Shown in pieces: positions 49,101-62,663 of a stretch of 64,000 nt of DNA. The stretch comes from Membranipora membranacea. Its lineage: Eukaryota > Bryozoa > Gymnolaemata > Cheilostomatida > Membraniporidae. The position numbers were made by a program, and so were the translations under genes. The notes under the pieces were generated by a model. The model saw nothing but the letters and a program-made list of their open reading frames with translations, did no database searches and was not told the DNA's origin. The stretch spans positions 8,122,001 to 8,186,000 of the forward strand of contig OU612068.1 of the NCBI GenBank assembly GCA_914767715.1. Reading direction: 5' to 3'. How positions within the stretch are numbered: the first letter of the stretch is position 1; the number at the start of each line of letters is the position of its first letter.

Positions 49101-52100
49101 CTAGGAAGACATGTCGACCGCCGTGTCACATTACAGCCCCATGGGCCAATGCTTTGTAACCTCTAGGATGGATCTAACAGCCTATATGTTCATTTCAGGT
49201 TGTTCACAAAGAGTTGTGCTTTTGATATAAGGAAGGTATTTTTGATTCGAAATTTCTTGTTGAAACCAAGACAACTTAACCTATATATTCCTGCACAAAA
49301 TAGCAGGCACTCGCTACAGGCGAAAACATATAATTATTATTTAATACCTATACGTTTATGATTACACTTATCACCATAATTTCTCAGAGTATTACATGGT
49401 AACCCGATCATTTACCAATGAAAGACTGGTAGCAGATACGTGGGCGGGTGAGGGAGGCCAAGGCATAAGAGTAATTTGAAATATTCTATCAAAAGTCACA
49501 AAACCGCAGACAGAGTGATTACGATTTGATGCTTTTGAGACAGCTAAATGAGAGGAAGCCCAACAAGTTCATTGTAACCAGGAACCAACACCGGCTAATT
49601 GGAAAAGTTATCACATTTCACCCAAAAAATTCATAGCAAAATCATTTTGGGATTGTTTTAATCTGTAATCTTAGAAGGGATGTTTGAAGTTTCACTTTTT
49701 GTCAGCCACAAGTTCTGGAAGCTAAGTCTACCAGTTTTGATGAAAAACAGCTATATCAAGGGCAGTAGATAGATCATGTATATTCTCCGTCCAAGAGTCC
49801 GAGAGGGTAAGAGGCATCAATCACTGACCTTACGAATGGGAGACTTTCAAACTCTTCCAGGATGAGAGGATGTTCAAGCAGCTGCCACTTTGGATCGTCT
49901 GGGTAGAACTCCTGTATAAACTCGAGAGGATCACAGAGGAAGTAGTGCTCATCGTACTGATATCTAATCTTATCCTTCTTCTTAGTACCCAGTGTTCTCT
50001 CCATCTCCATCACAGCCTTGTCTTTGTTTAGAACTAAATGTCTGTAAGCAGGCCAAGTTACTGATTCAGTAAGACAGTAACAGTTATCAAGCCAGGAATT
50101 ACCAGTGTGCATCAATTTACCCAAACTTCATCTATATTTGTAGCCTCTCACTTTGAATCAAAGAATCCCAAGATGGAGGAATAAGAATATTTCAGTGTTA
50201 CTTTGAAATATGGGCAATGCGGAAGTATTACTGAATAGTATATCTGTGCAAGAATCATTGTGTTAAGTGTCATTTGACATAGAGCAAAGTTGGCCAAGTG
50301 TAAAAAATGGTTGCTCTACTATTCTATGGCAAAACAAAATTGTGAAAAACTTTAGTGTAATAATCTAATGTGACTCATTTTGTTTTCTGTAAAAATACCA
50401 CTACAATGTCACATTAGATTATTACACTAAGGTCTTTCACAATTTTTGATAAAAAGGACAGATGCAATCACAGATATTATTGGTCTCCAATTGAGGCCAG
50501 CCCAAGCCATTTGGAGCATTTGTAGCATTTGATTACAATTTGTCTCCAAATTTGATTGTTGTCTCAAGACTGTAACATCCCCAGGAAGAAACCAATTTAG
50601 TCATAAATGATGGACTAACAAATGTCTACTCCGGCACTCAATTGTACAACACTTTTCAATTTATTATACAACATATACAACAATTTTGTGACCAGGTGTG
50701 GTCGAGGCCAAGTCTCCAAGCTAGGAGCCAAGGAGGATGCACAACACCAAGGTGAAGTAAAACGGTAAACAAACAGCCAAGTTCTGTTCACATCGTTAGT
50801 TGCCGTTTTGGCTCCAGTCACAACTTAATCACAGAAGCAGTGCCAAAAATTTGGCCTAACAAAATGGGGATAAAAATAGAATTATCCTTATTCGTTAATT
50901 CACCTTGCACCCCAGTTACATTGCACTAATCTCCATTCCCCATCGATGAGTACAGCGTTCCACGTATTTCTGAACATATCTCCCTCAAACTTCATTCCAG
51001 GTTCATAGCCTACACTCTTTGATCGCCCCTTGATCTCTACACAATGAAGACCTGCATAACTGTGAAATACAAGAGAGTAAAACACTAGAAATCAATTGTA
51101 AAACCAACATTTAGTACAAGGAAGCCAAAAGATTTCGTAACATTTTTCGTTCTGTAGAATGGCGTGAGCCTGCAAACTAAAGGCGTTATAAAAGCAGCAT
51201 AGGACGTGTAGACAGAGAGTAGTTCACCCACGCTTTCTTACAACTGTATCAAAATCTCATCATTTCGGATAATGCTGCTGCACACAATCCACATCAAAAA
51301 TACACTAGAAAGCTTTTATTTTGGCCAGACTCAATGAAAAAATATAATCTACTGTTATTATAAAATACTTTATATTATGGCAGACTATGATATATCCATA
51401 TATAGTACTGCAGTAGTATAGTATTATATATTAGATAGATGCTCATTATATTTCGCTCTCATAAGCCCATCCAGTAACCCTCAGAGCAGTATCTGTGATG
51501 TCATAAGGAGATCACAAGGCAAAAACTGCCAGAGGGCCCAGACACGAAACTGAGCATTGACACTCAATACTACACTGGTGGGGTTACCTAGCTGTTTGTG
51601 AGATAAATAACGTACCTGCAGAGTCTTTTGAACAGTGTATGATAAGTCTCAGTTCCAAATTTGATTCCTCTTAGTAAACCGAGAGGGGTGTCTTTGATGC
51701 TATTATCAAACTGTAGAGCATTCAAATCCTTGATAGTGATCCATCTGAATATTGCTCTACAATAGGATAATTGAGGGGTGATATAGATATAGAGATTATA
51801 TATAGATATATGTTAATATAGACTTATCTCAGAGGGGCCTTGTCCTTAATTAATATGATGTGTGGTCATCCAAGGTGGTGAGTTTGGGGTCTTTGCCCTA
51901 AGGGTTGGGCGAGATCTTAGCCTACAATCTGTGTCTATCTACTCAACAATGGAGAAAAAGTGTGTTTATTTTGGCTTGAAGAGGGAGTTGACCCTCCCCC
52001 CAGTATCAATCAAAGATCAGACATGACCTAGATTCAGTCTGACATACATACATGCTGCCCTTGAAGTAAGCACTCGATCATTGTTGTTATGGAGGCTCAC

Positions 52101-55100
52101 TAATTGAGGGTTGACCTTGCCTTCGCACAGCCTCACGGATTGCAGGGGTTCGCTCCCCCTAGCGATATTATCTACATCACCCACTTAATCAGTGCAAATT
52201 GCAGCTGAATTGTCAATAAACAAGTAAATCCAGACGTTCAGTTACCTTTTTTGGCAGCAGTGAACATCGAGGTCGGCTATGATTTGGATGATACTATTTG
52301 ATATATATAATTACACATCATTATTGCAGCTATTTTTATGTAATAATTGGGAATCAACAAGTTGTAGGAGTAAAATAATTAGCACATTATGTTTGTGATC
52401 AGTGATTTCTATACATTAACGAATCTGTAATTTGCTACAAGGCACAAGCAAACTTCTATTGCAAAATAAAAGTATGGAAACGCTGAGTCATCCGCAATGA
52501 AGAGCATGCCCTTATCCTCATATCACATATAATTTTGACAATTGTTACACAGCCCTTTTTAGCTGAGTAATCACACACACAGCGCTTCAGCTAAGAAGCC
52601 CTCCTCCCTTTGAAGTGTATTGTTATGTAAGTTACAAGGATTGAATTCATTATCGTTGTTCAATCTGATTAAGTTAAAGCTATCGAATAATCCTTTTGAT
52701 CCATTATTAACAACTTGTAACTACTACAGAAAAACTCTCAATGATCCACTAAACAGCTTTTAGGCTATTTGAGTATACGAAAACTATTGAGGAAGTGAAA
52801 AATATAATGTATAAACGATTAACCTTTGCTTAATTTGAATTTACAAGTATTTCACAAACTATTGACGGGATCATCTCAACCTTCCCTCCCTTGGTACCCG
52901 TGGTCCCATCTGTTCAATACACCTGATAATGAGAGACACAGCCCTGTTCAGTGTTGTGTATTACTTACCTAGCCTTGGCAAGGTCTGACATAAGATCGCC
53001 AGTCAAATCATTGACCAGCTCAGTGAAGGTAGTCTGCTCAGTCTGTGCGATCTATGAGATAAAAAGTAATGATATAAGCAATTAGCAATGGCAGATGGTG
53101 TATTACAATATATGTAGATGGGAAAACTTACGGCAACCAACAACACGGTGAAAGTCTAGGTTGCGAGATTTTATTCAGAGGTTGCCCCTTGCCCGAGCTG
53201 ACCAAATAATAAAATCATCGCTTCTCAGTTCTCATCATGAAATAAAGTGTCATCTGTGTTCAAGATACTTTTACCCTTCAGTATTGACAGGCGTTTTGGT
53301 ATAAACAGGCGCCAAAGTGATTCGTATTGCGTAAATGAAGTATTTCCATTTTAGGATGTAGCCATATCATTCATATTAGTCATCACCAACACTAGCATGG
53401 AGTGGTAAACAGGAACTAAATTTCATCATGAGATCTTAATGGAATCAAACCTATAGTTACCATTGCAGTGACTAGTGAGGGATCGTTGACCTATTTACAC
53501 CTCAATTTAACCATAAAAGTGAATTTATTGGACATTTGGAGCAAGTGATGAACTGATTCACAAAATTTGTGACCCCACACTGGTATTACTCTTTGGAATT
53601 GTTTGATTTAAGGAATCTTTTAATCAGTGACCACTATTAACTTGAGTGGGAGTAAACAAGCAGAAACACCAGCTATAACCTACATTGATGACGCATAACT
53701 AAATCTTTGACTTACATTGATAACGAAGTCATCGAGGTCGCTGAAGACTTGGTCAGCGGTCAGGTTATGGTAGATATCATTCTTACTGGTCTTGGGTGGG
53801 GCAGCGGATGGAGCCTCCTCAAGATTGGGCAGGGCTGTAAGGAACTCTTCTGGCTGGAAGTCCTCAAAGTCCTCTGGATCCAACTCTTCATTCTCAATCT
53901 GACAAGAGGAAATTCAGAAATTGACACATTACTTTTCGGTTAGGTATTGAGGGGGCAATCCTTGACATGGACAGTCTCATCACATTGGAATGGAACGGTT
54001 TTAGTTGGAGGCCGAAAATGTAAGCCTGATCTTACTCAGAGTAAGTTATGGTTTCCCCTCATTACTTGTTGTTAGATACGGAAGCGTTATAATAACCATG
54101 GTGAGGTAGCTGGTTGGTATGTACTGGATTGGTTGCTATGGATCAGGGCTTTACGTGGCCAGTCAGGGATCAAAATGTCACTCGCATTCTTCTCCCTCCC
54201 GCATTGCTTCTTCAACCACAATGACAAAAGTCGTTCTAATGATAAGCTTGCATAGTGATGGAATTACTTTGTAACTAGGAATCACAGTTCATGTAAATCT
54301 GAACACTGGCCAGCCAGTAGTTCATCCAAGCATGCAGCTAAACATACGCTTCACAAAAATAAAACCATCAATTATCGCCTGCCAATCTCTTGTCAAATGA
54401 GACTTCGTCAAATATCTCTTTATATATGAGCTATATACTCCTCAGATTGCTCATAGATGCGGCTGTGTACTTCGACCCACACATGCTCCAATCTTGATAA
54501 AAAAAATGCTCTCTCATTTGATTTGTTGTCCATTGATGATTCCAGAGACATTAAATATTTGATAGGTTACCACTTGTATACACTCAAAATTAAATAGCAC
54601 AGCTATTGAATGTTTGGTGAGCCAATTAGCTTGATGACAGGCTTTGAAATCAGATAAAAACAGTATCTATTTACGTAACAGTATAATTGGAGAAAGCGCT
54701 AGTATCCAGAGGGTCGAGAATTGAGCTGTAACTCAGACACAGCACACAACTATGCACAAGGAGACAATGACCATCACAGTGTGATCACTCCTACTAAGGT
54801 CATTCACTGTATGATGTGACTGAACACTGGTGTTAGTGAGGAGATCCACATTAGTTTTAACACATTCTTAAATTGGTGAATTTCAATTGGTTAATCAATC
54901 ACTCATGTAATAAGTGGGGCATTGTCCTACAGCCATTGAAATTTCTTCTCTCAGGATTTCGTTTAGAGTGGTTATGGGTAGCCAGTAAATGCTTGTGTGA
55001 GCCCCTGTATGATAGACTTTTCCGCATCCTCACATCCATATTGATACGTGGGGAGTAGTCACTAAACTGAAATCACTGCCACTGGGTAAGCCTAGTCTGA

Positions 55101-58100
55101 GCCCCCCAGACTTTTGCCCGCCCCCCCCCCCACAGGCGAAGGAAGCCCATTGCCTCCCTTTTCAAAGATGGGCAAGATTCATATATTGAGGTACTCACAG
55201 CTTCATTAATCTCCTTCTGTATGTCTTCAAGATCCACTTCCAGAACCTTCTTCTTCTCTTTCATCATCTCTATCATCTCAGTTGACTGTTTGTCTACCAG
55301 CTGACTTGTCTCCTCCTGCTGTTGCGCAATCACCTGTTGTAACAAAGGGGTACAAACTGTTAGCCTGAAGTAAGGACAGAGACAGACAGTCAAACCAAGA
55401 AGTTACACAAATAAATATATATAAATAAATAAATGTGTTTTCTGAAGCAAAAAAACCCATGGTTCTGGCTCACTATAGCTACTCAGCGACATTCAAAATA
55501 CACCTACAGTAGACACATCAAATACTATTTTTTGCAGGATATAATTCAAAAGACCGCTGCCGAGAGATAGCATACCAAACCAAGTCCGACTAAATTTTGT
55601 TTAAATCGATGTAATTCAGATTATCCTCCAGTATACATCCTGATACTCCTGTTCAGAGACAGAGGACTGACACACCTTGACTTGAGTTACAGACTTACTT
55701 GCAGACTTACTTACATACTTACTTACAGACTTGACTTACTGACTTACCTTGAGTGTCCTGTTCTTGAGTTTCTGGGTATGCTTAGCTTCCACATCCTTCT
55801 TAGCTTCATCTTCTAGTCTCTCCTTCTCCTGAAACGGTGGAGGTGGAGGGATGTTAAACACTCTAAACATGGCCACAAGAATACAAGCAAGGTAGCTAAC
55901 TAAATAGCCACGCTGACTTAGGAGACAGAGTTTGAGGTTCTTTCTCAAACAAACATTGTAAGATCAATGTTGAGGCTGAGTATGATGAGTTAGACTGTGA
56001 TGCTGTCAACTCGCGATCTGATTGTGAAATAAAGTTTTTCGGGAGTTCGGACAGTTTGAAGAGGCACAGTAATGTATACAGGGAATCGGATCAACTAATG
56101 TTAGAAATCCAATTTGCAATGCCCGGAGTTGGTTTTTGTGTTCATAATTGACTTTTGCACAGCTCTTTTGAGCAGAATATTGTGAATATTTGAGTGTATA
56201 GTTTCAAACATCCAAATAACTTGTTCAACTCAAGCTTCAGAACAATTTACAGCATCATTGAGTGTTCCATTTGAGCGTGTAGCTTTGAAGCTGTCAACGA
56301 TAACCTGCAAGGAGGACGAGACATTTCGAAGGATGTTTGCACTCCGAATCATGAACTTGCAAATTTGACAGCATCGAAGGGAAGTCTCTGTTTTCTCCCA
56401 TTATACTTATATCATACACTTGTATTTTGACAGGGCAAACAAGAGTCAGCTCTTTGTTTAATTATTCATGCACTTAGATAACACACCCTTGGCCTACAAA
56501 CAAAATCAATACAGGAGTCCAGTTGTATAATGTTTACCCAGCAATTATTCAGGTGCAATATTGACAGACAGACTTTTTACTAATTCAAAGGCTTCTCTAT
56601 GGAACTTCTCGTGCTGCTTTACCTGAAGCAAGTCCCAGATATATTTTTGTGTCATAACCATGACTTTGCTCTTACCTAACACTCAAATTTAGGAGGAATG
56701 ACTCAGAAATCAAACGTCATTCTTAGATAGTACTTGATAGCAGGGTTTCAGGCAGCTATCACAATGCTGAATGCAAAACTTGCATGCTGGGAAGGGGATA
56801 GACGTTCATAACAAGCCATGTATGATGCTGTAGTTTCCATGCAAATACACAACCTGATCCTACCTCTTTAACCCTCATCGTAAATATGCTATACGGCACA
56901 TATTCTCGTTTTATGTAATACTGCAATTGGAAGATAAGTATAGGATGGATGGGTGTGACATCATTGTGTTGGTATGGCACAGGAAATATCTAAGCTTATA
57001 GATTGAAAGCTTTTGACATGTAGTGCAAAAAGTGGTTCACCAGATGCATTCATTTTGAGCCCCCTTAAATCACGCGAGGGCAACCTACTTCTGGTATTTA
57101 GATGTGAAACGTAGACTGCAACGTAGCAAGTCAAGATGACTACTGAGTTTTAATAGAACGATTACCTAAGGCCTAGATGACAAGTTCAGGGTCATACAGA
57201 CACTGTGTACAATCAGTAATGCCAGGGATGAGCTACACGCCCATCATGTACTAAACATCAAATAAACATTAATCTCCAACATCAGACACCTTATAATCTA
57301 TCCTGAAGAGAACTAAATATAGATTACAATCATTCAGCAACTTCCACCAACCCTCCTTCCGCCTTCAGCAAGACTTCTTGCGATCAAGTTTCAAGTATTC
57401 TGATGATAATTTATACCTTTCCAATCAGAAAAATAGAACCAATCAACATGCCATCTTCATTTCAGTGGCATTGTTTCTGCTGAGATCATCACAAGTTGAT
57501 ACATTTGCCGCCTACAGTGGCCACCTACGACTCTATCACTCATTATATGGCAACTCAAAAGGTTTAAAGTAGTTCAGAACTTGTCATGTAAGGCCCTTCT
57601 GCCAACCTAGTAATTGACCTACATATTTAGGATACATACCTGCTCGTAATCATCTCCTCTCTTGCCCTTCTTATACTGCTTGTCCAGTTTATCTGTGATA
57701 CCTTTCAGTCTCTCCTCCCACTCATTCTCAGTCTCCTCCTTCACCTTAGACTGTACAGTCTCTCTCTCCTCCACAAACTTGTTAATTAAAGCCTGCTCCT
57801 CCTCCCTCTGCTGAATCTCCAGCTCCTGCTGAGCGTTCTTCAGCTTCTCCTGCAGCTCATCTCTCTTGTGTAACTGTGATGAACAACAATAAATGGCAAT
57901 ACTTTACACCCAAGTGAAAAGTGACTAACAATGACGTGTTACCAACATAGATTTAATAAGTCCATGATTACCACTTTACTGTGTACAGCCATGAAGTTGA
58001 AGAGTTCTCCTTTACTCCATTGTTTGACCAGGTAGTGAGGTAGGTACTTGGTCTTAGTACCATTAGGTAGTGATTTGAATCATGATTGTTTTCTATTCAC

Positions 58101-59863
58101 TTTTTATGATATATCTACTGACATACTTAACAAACTGACTGATACCACTAGTAGTTACATACAGGACAACTGATACAGTCAACAACGGTCTATAATAGTC
58201 TTCGATAATTTACAAGAAGGACATTAGAGCCTGGAGACCAGACACTGTTGAGCAATTATTGTAGTTCCCTTTCAAAATAGACAGAAATTAACATTGACTC
58301 CGTACTATGCAAACAGGACAGGTTCCTTTTTTTGTCAAGTCGAGCATATAATTTCTCAGTTTTTCTCACAACTGCTCAAATTCTTTTCACGCTAAATTAG
58401 TTTTGGAAAATTTAATAGTCAAATTTCTGCATTCATAAGGTTAATTTGATGGAAAATGATCAGGCAAATAAACACTGAACACAGAGATCTGCAACTACTC
58501 TTACTGACTGGAAAAGGAGGGTGGAGGGGGTTGTTCAGTATATTTGATGAATTTGTTGATGGCTACCCTCTGCTGTTATTTCGTAGATAACCTGAATGCG
58601 GCTGGGCATTGTGAGGACTCGTTTACAATCACTTGACCCCGTTTTACACTGAGACTGACATATGCAGGATTTTCAACAAAACTATCATAAGAGGGTCAGG
58701 AGAGTAAATTATTGACACATTAGACCCTACAAACACTCACACTCATTTAACACTGGGCAGTCAAACAAAATTTTACATGAGCTATTCTTGTACGAGTTGT
58801 TTGCAAGATGATCACAGCTTTAATGAGGTTGCCGAAAACAGCACTCGGTGATTTTCCAAATACATGTATAATCCCACATGACAGAATTATGGACTTGAAT
58901 CCTAAGAATCAAGTGGATTTTAGCAGTTGGAAATCGGAGGAGCAAATGACCTTCACCATTGGAACTGATATCGTCAATGGTTCCATATCATTTGGAATGG
59001 AATGGGCTCTTTTTGCACCTTCATTCGGTATTCAGGATGACCTATTTACAATGATTCAATCACACGAATGAAACAATACGCAACAAAACTTAAAGGAAGT
59101 TCTAGTCTCACAACAGATCCTGTACAGGACAGAATGGTCGCAATATGTTAGTAAAAAACCTCCTGAGTATCCAGGATACTACTTTTCTGTTGTAAGTCCG
59201 GAGGTACAATGCAGTTGTTATGAGAGCAATGTACTTTTAGGTACGGTTTTTGAATCCTCACATCGCTCTCTCTTCATAAGTCTGCCTATGTTTCTGGCAG
59301 CAAAGCTTCAATTTGACAGTGTTGCCAACGACTAAAGAACACACCTACTTTGAGGCGTCAATACAAAATAACGAACACATACTTACCAATAATGCGGGGT
59401 ACATGTGTTGGTCATCGGCTTTGCCTCCATATTTGTTCAATTTCTGGGCATATAAGTTGTGGCTAATCCCCAGTGCATCCGCAGGCATGTTAGTACCCTT
59501 TATTGTAGCAATCTTAGCGAGCCTTTCTCTCATCTTTGATTGTTCGACTGCGCTCAGGATGCCCCGAGAGTCAGCACCTAAACTCTTGCCAACGAGTTTG
59601 GGCACATGAGCAGCACAGTAGATCTCTGGATCTTTCCTATCCACACTAGTTTTGTGACTGGCTGTGCTTAGTGCAGTTCCACACACTTTACAGGTGAAGC
59701 AAGCCTTGTGGAAGATGATATCCTTACTAGATGTCATTTTCTCCTTTGCATAGACAGTCTTATTACACCTGTGGCAAGTCATCACCGTGACATTGGCCGA
59801 AAACAAGGCAGCAAGTGCCTTGGCACCTCTCTCCGCTGCCATGTCACCATTAGCGGTGGCCAT
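46147..59863 (-). CDS. Hillarin-like LIM/transglutaminase-like protein (kyphoscoliosis-peptidase family)
   Basis: Twelve coding exons with closing phases: 59863-59387, 57873-57640, 55828-55748, 55333-55199, 53898-53716, 53051-52969, 51756-51616, 51059-50904, 50041-49829, 48597-48369, 47552-47298 and 46836-46147; about 958 residues. An N-terminal LIM domain has all eight zinc ligands (C30, C33, then H-x2-C-x2-C-x2-C, ending C-x2-H). A Glu/Lys-rich coiled coil spans about 160-310, an acidic linker follows, then the transglutaminase-like core (RAIFRWI, LCSYAGLHC with Cys444, WNAVLIDGEWRLVQCNWGA). Two KY/hillarin C-terminal domains follow, the first containing FRLKCACKFKI and ASGEWGP. The position that is His in active relatives (H-x-W-N-A-V) is Asn476, so peptidase or transglutaminase activity is doubtful. 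Relatives act at the cytoskeleton or septins; a scaffold role is inferred. The first to second exon junction is the least certain. Confidence 0.92.
50336..50446. repeat. Inverted repeat in hillarin-like intron
   Basis: Arms of about 39 bases: TTTAGTGTAATAATCTAATGTGAC on the left pairs with its complement from 50408, and AAAATTGTGAAA pairs with TTTCACAATTTT. The spacer is about 33 bases. MITE-like. Confidence 0.85.
58800..59386. other. Part of first intron of hillarin-like gene
   Basis: A plus-strand frame at 58808-59071 (87 codons, begins with ATG) resembles ordinary protein but has no supporting motif, and its relation to any gene is unknown. A nested plus-strand gene here is possible but not supported. 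Confidence 0.25.
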
Positions 59864-59869
59864 TTTGAT

Positions 59870-60470
59870 GCCTAATGTCCAACTTAATAAACAGGCTTTA
59901 GTTTCAAATACAAGCTACATGAATTTGATCAAAACATTGATGTCAACGCTAAATAGGTGACTGCCTAGTCGAGGCAGGCTACTTCTTACAGTTCAAAATG
60001 AACAATATTCACTGAAGTGAAAACTTATTCGGTCACATTCATATGCAAATTTCTTCAGTTGTCATAGCCTCAGGACCTTTTATAATATATAGGACACTAC
60101 ATGATTATAGCCTCAGGCTGCTGCACCTGCTAAAATAGGAATTTGATGCACAAACCACACCCACTTTTTTCTGCTTCGTTGACAGGTGGTTGTATGAGCA
60201 GATAACTCTCACCTTTGTAGAAAGATGCAAAATAGCAACAAATATTATATTTTTGTTTTCGTATGGACTGCGATCGATAATGTGCTGTTGGACTGTATTG
60301 CTCAACTGTTGCCTGTGACACATCCATAACTTAATTGCTCATCATTATCGCACTTGGATACTCACCCAAATGCCGGTCACATGGTTAGTTCAGTGGTCTT
60401 GAAGAGGCATAGACTTTTTTTATAGTCATTGGCCTCAATAAAAAGAATTGATGATATCCATAGGAAAGCT
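59870..60470. other. Upstream region of hillarin-like gene
   Basis: Likely holds its promoter and 5' untranslated sequence. No TATA box is obvious within 100 bases of the ATG. No other gene is seen. Confidence 0.4.
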
Positions 60471-60475
60471 TCGCA

Positions 60476-60865
60476 TTAGATAATGAGACTGCCATGAAAA
60501 TGTGGCAGTTTTGATAACTGATCGTATGACGAATCATACTTTTGATTCTTAATGCTGTTAGATTCTTGAGGAAATTTGAGTTCTTTTAGCAAGACTTTTG
60601 AAATTTTATATTTACAAAAATCTCTCACATTTATTAAATACATTTCATTGACTGCCCTAATCATTTCACAGAATTTTTTCCATAAGAAGTAAAAAATGAG
60701 AAGAAAAAAAATCGTAGACATAATTGATCTAACAAAAACAAAAGTAATTAATCGTGTATGTCGATGTATTGAATATATTTTTCTTCTTTTTTCCTCTTCG
60801 GAAGTTTTCCTTGGAGTTTTTATGCTTTTTTTTGTTTTCTTTTTAACCACCCTTGTTGATGGCAA
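60476..60865 (-). CDS. Orphan 129-codon frame, low confidence
   Basis: The longest frame in this part of the window, in very AT-rich DNA. It has a Lys-rich start, one predicted membrane segment (STIFFLLIFYFLW) and a polar end. The first ATG is in the middle (about residue 49), directly before the membrane segment. No splice partners or family resemblance. It could be a decayed element or chance. Confidence 0.25.
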   Translation of the reverse strand: MPSTRVVKKKTKKSIKTPRKTSEEEKRRKIYSIHRHTRLITFVFVRSIMSTIFFLLIFYFLWKKFCEMIRAVNEMYLINVRDFCKYKISKVLLKELKFPQESNSIKNQKYDSSYDQLSKLPHFHGSLII

Positions 60866-60869
60866 TGTG

Positions 60870-61734
60870 TCTATAATTACATAGGCGACAGGGCTATTGC
60901 AAACTGTTACCGAAAACCTTATTTATATCCTATGTTGAAAAATAAACAGGTAGTGAGAGCACCTGCCCTTTAGCATTAGGAGATGCTAATTTTGGATTTT
61001 AATTCCCTCTCCCAGTTGCTTATCAACAAATTTCCTTTGGTGCTCTCTAGCCTAGTGCCCAAAACCATGTACTCACTCAGACTATTATTACAGTCTTGCC
61101 TCTAAAGCAAACTGTCAACAGTTGAATGGTCAACAGCATAGTGCGCGCACACCAGGTAAGGCTGCGATTACTGTCTTAATGCACTCCTACTTTGCTGACA
61201 AACCAACGCGGATGATAGCAATAACATTCTTCCACTATAGCTAATTGGAATAAAAGCATGACGTCAAGCAAAATTTTCTGAAAAGTTTTAATGCCATACT
61301 TACCAAGTCTCCCTATTTAGGTGGGACCCTCCAGATTTCCACACCCACTTCTGCCCACATCCCACTTTTTGTAATTCTCACTATTTTCTCCAGATTTGAG
61401 AGAAAACAGCTTTATCGCAATTTTTTAGTGACTATTCAACACTTGTTGATGAGTAACTGGTAAGGTTTTTGCTATGGTAAGTGTTTAAAGTGCATTGCAC
61501 CTCAGTTTGATATTTTAGTACTAGAACAAAGTACAAACATGAAATAATTTGGGATCAAATATGCGTATTTAGCCCTTCCTAGTGGCTAGAAACGCTCTCA
61601 GAGCATCAGCGACATACCGGACCGCATTGGGGGTTCACACCGCCCCATACCCCCAGGTGGATGACTCGGGTGCTGTGCACCCTGGAAGCACCACGATGCG
61701 GTGCAGTATCGCTGAAAATTGAAATCTCCCACTT
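60870..61734. other. Non-coding; imperfect inverted repeat near 61607-61715
   Basis: TCAGCGACATACCGGACCGCAT at 61607 pairs imperfectly with ATGCGGTGCAGTATCGCTGA at 61696. Between them lies an unusually GC-rich stretch (GTTCACACCGCCCCATACCCCC), which stands out from the AT-rich surroundings. Function unknown. Confidence 0.5.
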
Positions 61735-62043
61735 TTGAATTCAGATTTCTTGGCAAGTATTAATGCTTCAGCGATGTCTAGGCCCAAATTAATTGTCGCA
61801 GAATTTAACAAAGTACCTACGAAGTTCAGTTTGAGATATGAGAGCTCTAAAGACAGAAGTTATTTTCATGGCTTAGTGCATTCAGAGGACTTTACTCGCT
61901 GTTTTTCTAAGTCTCTAGCTTCAATTGATAAAATGTCCTGCCCACGAGGGTTGCAAAGGGATTTGTTATATCTTATATATAACCAACTGAATAGTATATG
62001 CTTGAATCAAGGAGGCTCGTTGTCATCCAAAGATTACCCATAA
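61735..62043 (+). CDS. Orphan 102-codon frame, unknown
   Basis: Open from 61735 to a TAA near 62043. The peptide looks protein-like (SRPKLIVAEFNK, RSYFHGLVHSEDF, then a Cys-containing helical end). The first ATG within the frame is some 12 codons in. No splice signals or domain recognised; it may be a remnant of an element or a terminal exon. Confidence 0.3.
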   Translation: MNSDFLASINASAMSRPKLIVAEFNKVPTKFSLRYESSKDRSYFHGLVHSEDFTRCFSKSLASIDKMSCPRGLQRDLLYLIYNQLNSICLNQGGSLSSKDYP

Positions 62044-62289
62044 GCAAAAGCAAAGGGTGAAAGGAAAAGCTAGAGCTATGCAATTTTCACTGTTATAATT
62101 AATCTTGCATAACAAATAGCAGTTCTAGCTGTCTGGATAAACAATGCGGCCTCACTATGGTCCAATTTTGCGATTTTGTAAGATTTCGGGTGTTATCGAT
62201 CCATGGGAACGGCATTAAAGTCAACTGCCACATGTTCCCATCGACAATTTTTGATGCGAATACAGGAACAGTATTGAATCGCATTATTC

Positions 62290-62400
62290 TAGTAGGGTGG
62301 CGTGGCTGAATGGTTAGCGTGCTTGCACACAATGACTTCAAAGGGCTGCGGCTGATGTTTTTGATGTTTTTTTTTTCATCATGGTAATGGTTCGCATTCA
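62290..62400 (+). repeat. tRNA-like sequence (probable SINE head or tRNA pseudogene)
   Basis: GTGGCGTGGCTGAATGGTTAG at about 62288-62308 matches an internal RNA polymerase III A box as in Ser/Leu-type tRNAs. GGTTCGCATTC at about 62388-62398 resembles a B box. They are about 80 bases apart, with a run of ten T between, so this is not an intact tRNA gene. A tRNA-derived SINE or pseudogene is the best reading. Confidence 0.45.
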
Positions 62401-62550
62401 TAATTTGAAATTGGAGTGTACCGCAAATGCGAGGCATGGAACAATAGTGTATGTGAATTAGGGAATTGAAATTGAACTCTCTGAATTCACTTATACTATA
62501 AATTTGTATGTTATCTAGTTTAAATACTTAAGCAAACATATAAAACTCAC

Positions 62551-62663
62551 CTTCGGGCTGTCTGGTCTATCTGTCTCCATCACCAACCAACTGAGAAGTG
62601 CTAAGAGGCAACTCACTGGAACAAGTCTCCATCCACCAAACAGCTGGCCAACTTGTAGTAAAC
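62551..62663 (-). CDS. Candidate exon of a membrane protein
   Basis: 113 bases between an acceptor (GTTGCAACAATAG) and a strong donor (AAG-GTGAGT) encode a Gly/Leu-rich membrane segment (LVPVSCLLALLSWLVME) and a charged end (TDRPDSPK). Entry phase 1, exit phase 0. It is probably an internal exon of a minus-strand multi-pass protein whose other exons lie toward or beyond the window end. Family unknown. Confidence 0.45.

Noticed and set aside
57378-57572. 64-codon plus-strand frame
   Set aside because: Lies in a hillarin-like intron; short, and without any feature beyond a weak hydrophobic run.
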